Origin: a virus
Virus record (IMG/VR): IMGVR_UViG_3300046167_000060
Location: 1 to 35,752 of that record
Length of the DNA stretch: 35,752 nucleotides
Direction: 5' to 3' (one strand)
Part shown: one piece after another, positions 5,302 through 12,943 of the stretch
Layout: every line of letters begins with the position of its first letter
Position numbering within the stretch: the first letter of the stretch is position 1
Program-made: the position numbers and the translations under genes
The notes under the pieces: generated by a model
Told to the model about the DNA's origin: nothing
The model's input: only the letters and a program-made list of their open reading frames with translations
The model's database searches: none

Positions 5302-6136
5302 GCTACGTGATCTGATTAAGAAGCCACTCACCAAGGCGAAGGTACAGTACCCATTCGAGGGGCTGAACAAACACCTGTATGGTATACGCACAGCAGAGCT
5401 GGTTACTATTTGTGCAGGCTCAGGACTGGGTAAGTCTACTCTACTACGTGAGGTGGTGTCGTCCATCATGGCGCAGTCAGAAGACAACCTTGGCTTGATG
5501 TTTCTTGAGGAGACACCCGAGCGTACCATGCGTGGACTGGTAGGTCTTGAGCTGAACAAGCCGATACACCTACCTGACTGTGAGTACGACGACCAAGACA
5601 TTGATCTTGTGTACGATACGATGGACTATGAGAACCGCGTCTATCTGTGGGAGCATTTCGGTAGTAACGAGATTGAAAATGTACTGGGCCGTATGAGATA
5701 CTTCGTCAAAGTCTTAGGCGTACGTTATATCGTACTCGATCACGTCTCTATCCTTGTGTCTGACCAGAGTAACGGTGATGAGCGACGTGCTTTGGATATG
5801 ATTATGACTAAGCTGCGGACGTTCGTACAGGAGATGGGGATTTGTATGTTCCTTGTAAGCCACCTACGACGCCCTGAAGGGAAGCAACTGGAGGACGGTG
5901 CTGTTACTTCACTTGGTATGTTACGTGGCTCTGCGTCGATTGCACAGCTCTCTGATGCGGTCATCGGTGCTGAACGTAACAGTCAGAGTGATGATCCCAT
6001 TGTTAGAAACACGACCGTGCTGCGTGTGTTGAAGAACAGGTACACGGGAAAGACTGGTAAAGCCTGTGAAGTATTCTACAATGAAGCAACAGGTAGATTG
6101 ACACAGCGCGAGGAGAAGCATGATGATATCTTATAA
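5093..6136 (+). CDS. Replicative DNA helicase half of T7 gp4-type primase-helicase
   Basis: The frame is open from 5093, but family-like sequence starts only at about 5261 (AQPYTPEGIVGAGEL, the primase-helicase linker). DnaB/RecA-type motifs follow: Walker A AGSGLGKST, FLEETPERT, Walker B YIVLDHVSIL, SHLRRPEG, and an LRVLKNRYTGKTG arginine region near the end. It should unwind DNA 5'-3' at the fork as a hexamer using NTPs. Residues before the linker are an out-of-frame reading of the primase gene. No convincing start exists for a separate helicase, which supports one interrupted gene. Confidence 0.85.
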   Translation: MLYASMLMSLDRRHQRNVPICSVTKQGLLSTSTATRTRVIILLTIKRKRTPKYSGPAQPYTPEGIVGAGELRDLIKKPLTKAKVQYPFEGLNKHLYGIRTAELVTICAGSGLGKSTLLREVVSSIMAQSEDNLGLMFLEETPERTMRGLVGLELNKPIHLPDCEYDDQDIDLVYDTMDYENRVYLWEHFGSNEIENVLGRMRYFVKVLGVRYIVLDHVSILVSDQSNGDERRALDMIMTKLRTFVQEMGICMFLVSHLRRPEGKQLEDGAVTSLGMLRGSASIAQLSDAVIGAERNSQSDDPIVRNTTVLRVLKNRYTGKTGKACEVFYNEATGRLTQREEKHDDIL

Positions 6137-6623
6137 GCTAGGAAAGAACGAACAGAAAGTTTGTCAATCCATTGCAAAGATGCGTTATGAAAACGCCAGA
6201 GAGAAAGGTTTTGGACAGGATAAAAACGTAGTTAATGTAGATTCTTACAAGAACATTGACGTTGATGGTGTCGGCTCTGAGATGGCAGCAGCTAAGATTC
6301 TAAATGTGTATTACGATATTGAGACAGATTTTCAAGCAAGCGACTTACCAGCACATGATATTATACACAATGGTAAAACTATTGATGTGAAGACAACGAA
6401 GTACAAAACAGGTAGGCTTATTGTCATGCCCCACAAGAAACACGATAAGTGTGAGTTGTACTTGTTAGTAGTAGGGGAGTTTCCTGAGTATACTGTAGTT
6501 GGTTACGCTACTTACAATCATATAGTACAAGAGGAAAACTGGGGTGATCCTTTTGGTCGTAACAGACCCGCATATTTCTTAGATCAGGATAAACTGACAC
6601 CCGTAGAGGAACTAATTGAATGA
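6123..6623 (+). CDS. PD-(D/E)XK-type nuclease
   Basis: The 166-residue protein carries the PD-(D/E)XK core pattern: Glu53 (VGSEMAAAKIL), Asp79 (PAHDII) and Asp88-X-Lys90 (TIDVKTTKY). It is probably a metal-dependent DNA endonuclease or resolvase-like enzyme in replication or host DNA breakdown. Two ATGs (6120, 6123) are possible; 6123 has the better spacing to AGGAG at 6111-6115. It overlaps the end of the helicase gene and its stop overlaps the next start (ATGA). The exact substrate is unknown. The family call rests on motif spacing. Confidence 0.65.
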   Translation: MISYKLGKNEQKVCQSIAKMRYENAREKGFGQDKNVVNVDSYKNIDVDGVGSEMAAAKILNVYYDIETDFQASDLPAHDIIHNGKTIDVKTTKYKTGRLIVMPHKKHDKCELYLLVVGEFPEYTVVGYATYNHIVQEENWGDPFGRNRPAYFLDQDKLTPVEELIE

Positions 6624-6862
6624 GATGTATTGCGTGTGACGTAGAGCTAACAGGCTACGAAGCTACAAGGCGGTTCGCTGTTAGCAAAGAGTTTGTAGAT
6701 TTATGTCTTCACTGTTCTGCTCATAGTCTCTACGATTTTGTATTGATTGATAGGGAAGATTTACGTACACTCGCAGACTTAGAGGAGATGATATACCATG
6801 AGCAAGATTGGGAGCTGGATATTAGAACAGGAACTGTTGACGGAGACTTACCAGAAGTTTAA
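6620..6862 (+). CDS. Small zinc-finger protein (80 aa)
   Basis: Two CxxC pairs near the N-terminus (Cys3/Cys6 in RCIACD, Cys29/Cys32 in DLCLHCS) suggest one zinc ribbon. The remainder is acidic. It is translationally coupled to the nuclease gene upstream (ATGA overlap). The function is unknown; a DNA- or protein-binding accessory of the replication block is likely. Confidence 0.55.
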   Translation: MRCIACDVELTGYEATRRFAVSKEFVDLCLHCSAHSLYDFVLIDREDLRTLADLEEMIYHEQDWELDIRTGTVDGDLPEV

Positions 6863-7028
6863 CCACAACAGTGAACGTAACGAACTGAATGAGACTTACC
6901 ATGAATACCTGTTACTTGGATATAGAAACTACTACGGATCACTTAACGATCTGGTGTGCAGTTACGAAGGTGAAGAACGATATACAAGTGCATACAACAC
7001 CGGACTCATTGAGGAGTGTCTTGAATGA
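6798..7028 (+). CDS. Possible overlapping small protein (76 aa)
   Basis: ATG 6798 has a good upstream GAGGAG and opens MSKIGSWILEQELLTETYQ, which resembles small phage proteins that often precede a polymerase gene. It overlaps the zinc-finger gene by 65 bases and the polymerase by 128. Its C-terminal half coincides with the start of the exonuclease domain, which is constrained in the other frame. Perhaps only the first 30 or so residues are ancestral and the frame has drifted past an old stop. Alternatively it is a true overlapping gene. Confidence 0.4.
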   Translation: MSKIGSWILEQELLTETYQKFNHNSERNELNETYHEYLLLGYRNYYGSLNDLVCSYEGEERYTSAYNTGLIEECLE

Positions 7029-8541
7029 AGCTGACAAAATTGTTGGACATAATCTTATCGGATTTGACTGTCGTGTTCTCGATAGTGTTTGGGACATACA
7101 TATTGCTAGGTCTTCTGTTGTGGACACTCTCTACCTGTCCAGACTCTACAACCCCAGTCAAGACGGAGGGCATTCACTTCGGAACTGGGGAACGATACTG
7201 GGAGGAACCGGTAAGCTAGACTTCACTGACTACGACGGTGGACTCTGCGACGAGATGATCGAGTATTGTATTGCTGATGTTGAGCTGACTGAACAGGTTC
7301 ATAAATGGTTAGAGCTACAGCTACGCAATGAGAACTTCTCTCAGCAGTCTATTGATCTTGAACACAGTGTAGGCTGGGCCGTGACTGAGCAAGAACGGAA
7401 CGGGTTCAAGTTAGATACGGAGTACGCTGATAAGCTGATGATGGATCTTATGTTTGAGATGAACAACATCGAAGCAGAGCTGCAAAGTATCTTCCCACCT
7501 ATCGTTGAGGAACGTATCTCTGAGAAGACAGGTAAGCGTCTGAAAGATAAGGTCACTATCTTCAATCCCGGATCACGTAAGCAGATAGCAGAGCGACTGC
7601 AAGGTCTTGGCGTTACGTTTAAAAAGAAGACAGAGAAGGGTAACATCATCGTTGATGAGAAGGTACTTGACGGTATAGATCTACCCGAAGCCAAAGCAGT
7701 TGCACGTTACATGATGTTGCAGAAGCGAGTAGCGCAGATAGATTCATGGCTTAAGGCTGTCAAGGATGATGGTAGGGTACACGGAAGGGTTATCACTAAC
7801 GGTGCTGTGACAGGACGTATGACACACCTCAGTCCTAACATGGCACAAGTACCAGCCGTGTCTGCACCATTCGGTACTGAATGCCGTAGTTGCTGGACCG
7901 TGGATGAAGGGAACAGTTTAGTTGGCATTGACGCCAGCGGTTTAGAGCTACGCATGTTAGCTCACTACATGGATGACGAAGATTATACTAATGAAATCCT
8001 CAATGGCGATATACATACGGCTAATCAACGAGCAGCTGGACTTGAGACGCGGCCTCTTGCGAAAACATTCATTTATGCGTTTCTGTATGGAGCCGGAGAT
8101 GCTAAGATCGGAGCTATCGTTGGAGGAAATAGCTACACTGGAAGAAGACTTAAAGAAACATTTCTATCTAACACGCCGTCTCTTGAAAGAGTTAGAGGAG
8201 ATACACATATCGAGGCTCAGTCAGGCGTACTTGCTGGACTTGACGGACGAAAGCTCAGAGTAAGATCAGAACACGCCGCACTGAATACGTTATTACAAGG
8301 TGCAGGGGCTATCGTTATGAAGCAAGCTTTGATACACTTGTCAGATAGATTGAAGAACATACCACATAGATTTGTTGCCAACGTACACGACGAGTGGCAG
8401 ATAGAGACAACAACGCACTACGCAGATACAGTCGGACGTATCGGTGTACGTGCTATCAGAATCGCCGGTGAGACATTAAACCTACGGTGTCCCTTAGACG
8501 GCGAATATAGAGTAGGTAACAACTGGGCAGAAACCCACTAG
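6901..8541 (+). CDS. DNA polymerase I-family (family A), T7 gp5-like
   Basis: Replicative polymerase of 546 residues. The 3'-5' exonuclease domain has Asp7/Glu9 (LDIET), Asp55 (GHNLIGFD) and Tyr121/Asp125 (YCIAD). The polymerase motifs are motif A Asp343 (GIDASGLELR), the O-helix Lys387...Tyr391 (AKTFIYAFLYGAGD) and motif C His496-Asp497-Glu498 (VHDEWQ). The order and wording match T7 DNA polymerase closely. T7 is 704 residues; most of the shortfall is where T7 carries its long thioredoxin-binding insertion, so processivity may not depend on host thioredoxin. ATG 6901 is preferred over 6889 because MNTCYLDIET fits the family start. Confidence 0.95.
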   Translation: MNTCYLDIETTTDHLTIWCAVTKVKNDIQVHTTPDSLRSVLNEADKIVGHNLIGFDCRVLDSVWDIHIARSSVVDTLYLSRLYNPSQDGGHSLRNWGTILGGTGKLDFTDYDGGLCDEMIEYCIADVELTEQVHKWLELQLRNENFSQQSIDLEHSVGWAVTEQERNGFKLDTEYADKLMMDLMFEMNNIEAELQSIFPPIVEERISEKTGKRLKDKVTIFNPGSRKQIAERLQGLGVTFKKKTEKGNIIVDEKVLDGIDLPEAKAVARYMMLQKRVAQIDSWLKAVKDDGRVHGRVITNGAVTGRMTHLSPNMAQVPAVSAPFGTECRSCWTVDEGNSLVGIDASGLELRMLAHYMDDEDYTNEILNGDIHTANQRAAGLETRPLAKTFIYAFLYGAGDAKIGAIVGGNSYTGRRLKETFLSNTPSLERVRGDTHIEAQSGVLAGLDGRKLRVRSEHAALNTLLQGAGAIVMKQALIHLSDRLKNIPHRFVANVHDEWQIETTTHYADTVGRIGVRAIRIAGETLNLRCPLDGEYRVGNNWAETH

Positions 8542-8551
8542 GAGAAACATT

Positions 8552-8956
8552 ATGTCTGCAAACAAACTACCACCCATCACTGTACGTGGAACTGTTTACT
8601 GGTGTGAGCGTAACAAGCTCAACAAGTTTAGTAACAAGTACCAAGTGCAGCTTGGTAACCTTAGCGATAAAGCTATTGAAGCCATTGAAGAAATGGGTAT
8701 TGCACCTAGCAACAAAGGTGACGACCGTGGCTTCTTTATCACCATGAAGTCTAACAACCCTATGCGCTTGACTGACGCTGATGGTGTTGAGATACCTGAA
8801 GATGTACTTATCTCTAACGGATCAGAAGCAATCGCTGTTGTTGGTTATTACGATTGGTCTGTTGGTACTGGTCGGTCGCCTTCCATGATTAAGATGAAGG
8901 TTACTAACCTGATTGAGTACAGCGATAACTCTCTGTCCGAAGCGGAAGCGTTGTGA
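8552..8956 (+). CDS. Putative single-stranded DNA-binding protein (T7 gp2.5-like role)
   Basis: This 134-residue protein has the look of phage OB-fold ssDNA-binding proteins (ITVRGTVYWCERNKLNKFSN, YQVQLGNLSDKAIEAIEEMG, FFITMKSNNPM). It has a short acidic tail, LSEAEAL, and lies between polymerase and 5'-3' exonuclease. It probably coats ssDNA at the fork and recruits replication proteins through the tail. AGGAG lies upstream of ATG 8552. Assignment is by pattern and position; cysteine, aromatic and lysine placement fit but are not diagnostic. Confidence 0.65.
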   Translation: MSANKLPPITVRGTVYWCERNKLNKFSNKYQVQLGNLSDKAIEAIEEMGIAPSNKGDDRGFFITMKSNNPMRLTDADGVEIPEDVLISNGSEAIAVVGYYDWSVGTGRSPSMIKMKVTNLIEYSDNSLSEAEAL

Positions 8957-9639
8957 TCCTAATCGATGGTGACATCGTAGCTTATCGTTGTGCTTTCAAG
9001 TGCAATGATGAGTCAGCTAAGACTGCCTGTTATACTACGGGCAGTTTCTTATCTGATCTGGTCAGTGATCTATACGTTAAGATAGATGGCGAACCAGACT
9101 ACCGTGTCTACCTAACAGGTAAGGGTAACTTCCGTAACGACATAGCCGTCACTGCGCCTTACAAGGGTAACCGTAAGGACAAAGAAAAGCCTGTACACTT
9201 GCAAGCTATACGTAAGTATCTTATCGAAGAATGGAATGCTGTTGTATCAGAGAACGAGGAAGCTGATGACTTGATTGCTATCGACGCTACCCCTGACAGC
9301 ATCATTGTTAGTCTTGATAAGGACTTCCAACAAGTACCGTGCAAGCACTACAACTTCAACAAACGTACGCTATCTTCTGTTAACGAGAAAGAAGGGACGC
9401 TGTTCTTCTACCGTCAAATCATCATGGGTGACAAAGCTGATAACATTGTCGGCGTGTATGGTATCGGTGATAAGAAGTCTCAGAAACTCCTTGAAGGCTT
9501 GTCAGAGATAGAGATGTTCAACAAGTGTGTTGAGTTGTTAGAGTCTGAGGAGCGTGTCATCGAGAACGCTAGGCTTCTCTGGCTACGTCGTGAACCTAAT
9601 CAAACATGGGAAAGACCAAGTGAAGAGAACGAGACGTAA
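8953..9639 (+). CDS. 5'-3' exonuclease / flap endonuclease (FEN family)
   Basis: A 228-residue nuclease starting at GTG 8953, overlapping the previous stop (GTGA). Metal-binding acidic residues are in the expected order: Asp5/Asp7 (LIDGDIVAY), Glu103-Asp105-Asp106 (NEEADDLIA), Asp122/Asp124 (SLDKDFQQVP) and Asp160/Asp163 (GDKADNIVG). A helix-hairpin-helix follows (VYGIGDKKSQKLL). The APYKGNRK segment fits the helical arch that threads 5' flaps. It probably removes RNA primers and degrades host DNA for nucleotide recycling, alongside endonuclease I. Confidence 0.9.
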   Translation: MILIDGDIVAYRCAFKCNDESAKTACYTTGSFLSDLVSDLYVKIDGEPDYRVYLTGKGNFRNDIAVTAPYKGNRKDKEKPVHLQAIRKYLIEEWNAVVSENEEADDLIAIDATPDSIIVSLDKDFQQVPCKHYNFNKRTLSSVNEKEGTLFFYRQIIMGDKADNIVGVYGIGDKKSQKLLEGLSEIEMFNKCVELLESEERVIENARLLWLRREPNQTWERPSEENET

Positions 9640-10027
9640 CATACCCAAGGGCTATGACAGTTGGTTTGAGTATGATCTTCATAGTAAGTTCAAACGGTGT
9701 GAGTACCATGTTGATAAGCTAACATACACTCAGGTTAAGACTTATGAGCCTGATTTTATTTACCGTAGTAGTGGTGTAGTTATCTACATCGAAGCTAAAG
9801 GGAGGTTTCGTGATAGAGCGGAAGCGAAGAAGTATGTCGATGTTAGCCGATGCCTTGGCGAGAAGGAGGAGCTGGTCTTTGTCTTCCAAAACCCAAGAAC
9901 AGCCATGCCCGGAGCAAGACGTAGAGCTGACGGGACAAGATACACAATGCAAGAATGGGCAGACAAGCAGGGATTTGAATGGTACACCGCAGAAACCTGT
10001 CCTGTCGGATGGAGTAAAAAGCAATGA
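9620..10027 (+). CDS. Endonuclease I, Holliday-junction resolvase (T7 gp3-like)
   Basis: The 135-residue product has the T7 endonuclease I catalytic pattern: Glu17 (DSWFEYDL), Asp45 (TYEPDF), Glu58 and Lys60 (YIEAKGRF). It resolves branched DNA and helps break down host DNA. GTG 9620 is preferred, with GGGAAAG upstream and a 20-base overlap with the exonuclease gene. A GTG at 9554 would extend into the previous gene by 86 bases with non-family sequence. It ends overlapping the next gene's ATG. Confidence 0.85.
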   Translation: MKRTRRNIPKGYDSWFEYDLHSKFKRCEYHVDKLTYTQVKTYEPDFIYRSSGVVIYIEAKGRFRDRAEAKKYVDVSRCLGEKEELVFVFQNPRTAMPGARRRADGTRYTMQEWADKQGFEWYTAETCPVGWSKKQ

Positions 10028-10788
10028 CTAGACACTTAGTAATACCTGATACTCAATCAAAACCCGGTGACAGTGTTGAACACATGTACTGGGCTGGTCA
10101 ATACGCAGCCGATACAAAGCCTGACGTTATCATACATCTGGGGGATCACTGGGACATGCCAAGTCTCAGTAGCTATGACGTAGGTAAGAAGTCCTTTGAG
10201 GGACGACGGTATACTCGTGACATAACAGCAGGTCTAAACGCTATGGAACATTTCCTAGCACCTATCAGAGAGGAGAAGAAGCGTCTTCGTAGTAACAAGA
10301 AGAGGACATGGAACCCTCGTATGGTATTCCTGTTAGGTAATCATGAGCAGCGTATTGAAAGAGCTATAGAATCTGACGCTAAACTAGAAGGACTAATGAG
10401 CTATGATGACTTCAAGCTGGAGAAAGGTGGATGGGAGGTTGTGCCTTTCCTTCAACCAATCGTCGTTGACGGTATCGCCTACTGCCACTACTTCACCAGC
10501 GGTGTCATGGGAAGACCCGTCACGTGTGCAAAACTTATGTTGCAAAAGAAGTTCATGTCGTGCATTATGGGACATGTCCAAGACCGTGACATAGCATACG
10601 CTCGTAAGGCAGACGGTACTAACATCACTGGATTGTTTGCTGGTATCTTCTACAGCCACGATGAAGAGTATCTAAACCCTCAAACAAACGGAAGCTGGTC
10701 AGGTATCTGGATGCTTAACGAAGTAGACAACGGTTCCTTTGATGAGCTACCTGTTAGCATGAATTATTTAAGGAGGAAATACGGATGA
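10024..10788 (+). CDS. Calcineurin-like metallophosphoesterase
   Basis: The 254-residue protein carries the metallophosphoesterase signature in order: Asp9 (PDTQ), GDHWD at 40-44, GNHE at 105-108, His155 (AYCHYF) and GHVQDRD at 183-189. Two metal ions should be bound in the usual fold. The substrate is unknown; phage members are often found among replication genes and may act on nucleotides or DNA ends. Overlaps by four bases at each end show tight operon packing. Confidence 0.85.
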   Translation: MTRHLVIPDTQSKPGDSVEHMYWAGQYAADTKPDVIIHLGDHWDMPSLSSYDVGKKSFEGRRYTRDITAGLNAMEHFLAPIREEKKRLRSNKKRTWNPRMVFLLGNHEQRIERAIESDAKLEGLMSYDDFKLEKGGWEVVPFLQPIVVDGIAYCHYFTSGVMGRPVTCAKLMLQKKFMSCIMGHVQDRDIAYARKADGTNITGLFAGIFYSHDEEYLNPQTNGSWSGIWMLNEVDNGSFDELPVSMNYLRRKYG

Positions 10789-11072
10789 GCATTGACAAAG
10801 TAACCCCTGCTGAGTGGGATGCCTTAACAGCGTTGAACAACCTATCAATCAGAAAAAAACCTGACCCCGTTGAACGACCTGACCACTACAACAGCGGAGC
10901 AATAGAAGCTATAGAAGCAATCAAAGCGTCTATGCCTGAGCAAGAGTTTAAAGGTTATCTTAAGGGTAACGCACTGAAGTATCTTTGGCGATATGATTAC
11001 AAAGGTAAACCAGTAGAAGACTTACGTAAGTGTAAGTGGTATATTGAAAGACTAATAAAGGAAATGAATTAA
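10785..11072 (+). CDS. DUF3310 protein (T7 gp1.7-like nucleotide kinase domain)
   Basis: The 95-residue protein contains the DUF3310 pattern: ERPDHYNSGAIEAIEAI, then GYLKGNALKYLWRY, then EDLRKCKWYIERL. DUF3310 is the C-terminal domain of the T7 gp1.7 nucleotide kinase. A role in dNTP supply fits the adjacent ribonucleotide reductase. The start overlaps the previous stop (ATGA) and the stop overlaps the next ATG (TAATG). Confidence 0.8.
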   Translation: MSIDKVTPAEWDALTALNNLSIRKKPDPVERPDHYNSGAIEAIEAIKASMPEQEFKGYLKGNALKYLWRYDYKGKPVEDLRKCKWYIERLIKEMN

Positions 11073-12943
11073 TGGACGCATATCAACAGTACATACACAA
11101 GTCACGCTATGCACGTTACCTACCAGATCAGCAGCGACGTGAGACTTGGGAAGAAACAATCGACCGATACCTAAACTTCTGGATTGAGAAAGGCAAGCTA
11201 ACACTCGAAGAAGCTAACGGTATTTTTAAAGACATTCACGACATGGATGTTATGCCTAGCATGAGAGCATTGATGACTGCTGGCGAGGCTCTTGACCGTG
11301 ACAACGTAGCTGGTTTCAACTGTAGCTACCTACCTATTGACCACCCTAAAGCGTTTGACGAGATGATGTACGTACTTATGTGCGGTACAGGTGTAGGCTA
11401 CAGCGTTGAACGTCAATACGTATCTAAACTACCAGAAGTAGCAGAGGAATTTCATGATACCGATACAGTTATACATGTCGCCGACAGCAAGATTGGATGG
11501 GCTAAAGCTTACCGGGAACTTATTAGCTTGTTGTATTCAGGCCAACTTCCAAAATGGGACGTGTCTGGAGTACGACTTGCAGGGGCAGCCCTTAAGACCT
11601 TCGGAGGTAGAGCATCTGGTCCAGAGCCTCTTGTCGATCTGTTCAACTTCACAGTCAGCGTCTTTCGGGAGGCTTCTGGACGTAAACTTAGCTCCATCGA
11701 ATGTCATGATATCTGCTGTAAGATTGCACAGATCGTCGTCGTCGGAGGTGTACGCAGGTCCGCTCTCATCAGTCTGTCTAACCTCACTGACGATAGACTC
11801 CGACGATGCAAGTCAGGCCAGTGGTGGCAAGACAACCCTCAACGTGGACTAGCAAACAACAGTGCTTGTTATACAGAGAAGCCAGACTTCGAGGCATTTT
11901 TAAATGAGTGGAAAAGTTTATACGAGTCCCGTTCAGGAGAGCGAGGTATGTTCTCTAGAGTCGCAAGTCAAAAGCAAGCTGCAAAGAACGACCGACGAGA
12001 TGCTTCCTATGATTTTGGAACTAATCCATGTAGCGAAATCATCTTACGGCCTAACCAATTCTGCAATCTATCAGAGGTTGTTGTCAGGTCAACAGATACG
12101 CTCTCAGACCTTAAACGAAAAGTACGTACTGCGGCTATCCTTGGAACTTTACAAGCTACCCTAACTGACTTCCGTTACCTACGTAAGGTATGGCAGAAGA
12201 ACACTGAGGAAGAAGCATTACTAGGTGTGTCGTTAACAGGTATCATGGATCATCCAACCCTATCAGGAAGGAGAGATAAAGGTGTTCTCAAAACGTGGCT
12301 TACGGAGCTTAAAGAGGAGTCTATTGAGACTAACGCAGTTTGGGCTAATCGTCTTGGTATTAATGTTAGCACTGCCATTACTGCTGTTAAGCCTTCCGGT
12401 ACTGTTAGTCAGTTGGTTGACTCTGCTAGTGGCATCCACCCTAGATACTCAGATCAATATATTAGACGAGTCAGAGCGGACGCAAGAGACCCCCTCTGTA
12501 CCGTGCTTGAAGAAGCAGGAATCCCCGTAGAAGACGATGTAATGTCACCCTCTACCAAGGTATTCTCCTTCCCTATAAAGTCTCCTGACGGGGCTGTAGT
12601 AGCCTCTGAGATGGGTGCTATGGAACAGTTAGAACTGTGGGAGATTTATCAGGACTACTGGTGTGAACACAAACCGTCAATGACTTGTTATTATAGGGAC
12701 GATGAGTTTCTTGAAGTGGGTCAGTGGTTGTATAACAAGTTCGATAAGATCAGTGGTGTGTCGTTCTTGCCTTACTCAGAGCATACCTATCAGCAAGCAC
12801 CTTATGAGCCTATTGACTTAGAGACTTATGAGAAGCTGAAGGAAGAGTTTCCAGAGACGATTGAGTGGAACATCTCTGAAAACTCTGACATGACTGAAGG
12901 GTCACAGACGTTAGCCTGTACTGGTAACAACTGCGAGATTTAA
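11072..12943 (+). CDS. nrdJ: Class II (adenosylcobalamin-dependent) ribonucleoside-triphosphate reductase
   Basis: The 623-residue enzyme matches monomeric class II reductases: VMPSMRALMTAGEALDRDN, then FNCSYLP, GGVRRSAL and FGTNPCSEIILRPNQFCNL. Candidate residues are the redox pair Cys84 and Cys331, the radical cysteine Cys320, with Glu322 and Asn318. A C-terminal shuttle pair Cys616/Cys621 (ACTGNNCEI) recharges the active site. It makes dNTPs without oxygen but needs vitamin B12, so the host must make or import cobalamin. It is the last gene of the + arm. Its stop overlaps the stop of the opposing structural gene. Confidence 0.93.
   Translation: MDAYQQYIHKSRYARYLPDQQRRETWEETIDRYLNFWIEKGKLTLEEANGIFKDIHDMDVMPSMRALMTAGEALDRDNVAGFNCSYLPIDHPKAFDEMMYVLMCGTGVGYSVERQYVSKLPEVAEEFHDTDTVIHVADSKIGWAKAYRELISLLYSGQLPKWDVSGVRLAGAALKTFGGRASGPEPLVDLFNFTVSVFREASGRKLSSIECHDICCKIAQIVVVGGVRRSALISLSNLTDDRLRRCKSGQWWQDNPQRGLANNSACYTEKPDFEAFLNEWKSLYESRSGERGMFSRVASQKQAAKNDRRDASYDFGTNPCSEIILRPNQFCNLSEVVVRSTDTLSDLKRKVRTAAILGTLQATLTDFRYLRKVWQKNTEEEALLGVSLTGIMDHPTLSGRRDKGVLKTWLTELKEESIETNAVWANRLGINVSTAITAVKPSGTVSQLVDSASGIHPRYSDQYIRRVRADARDPLCTVLEEAGIPVEDDVMSPSTKVFSFPIKSPDGAVVASEMGAMEQLELWEIYQDYWCEHKPSMTCYYRDDEFLEVGQWLYNKFDKISGVSFLPYSEHTYQQAPYEPIDLETYEKLKEEFPETIEWNISENSDMTEGSQTLACTGNNCEI

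Noticed and set aside
7025-7219. 64-codon + frame with hydrophobic segment
   Set aside because: Lies wholly inside the polymerase exonuclease domain, so it is a shadow frame.
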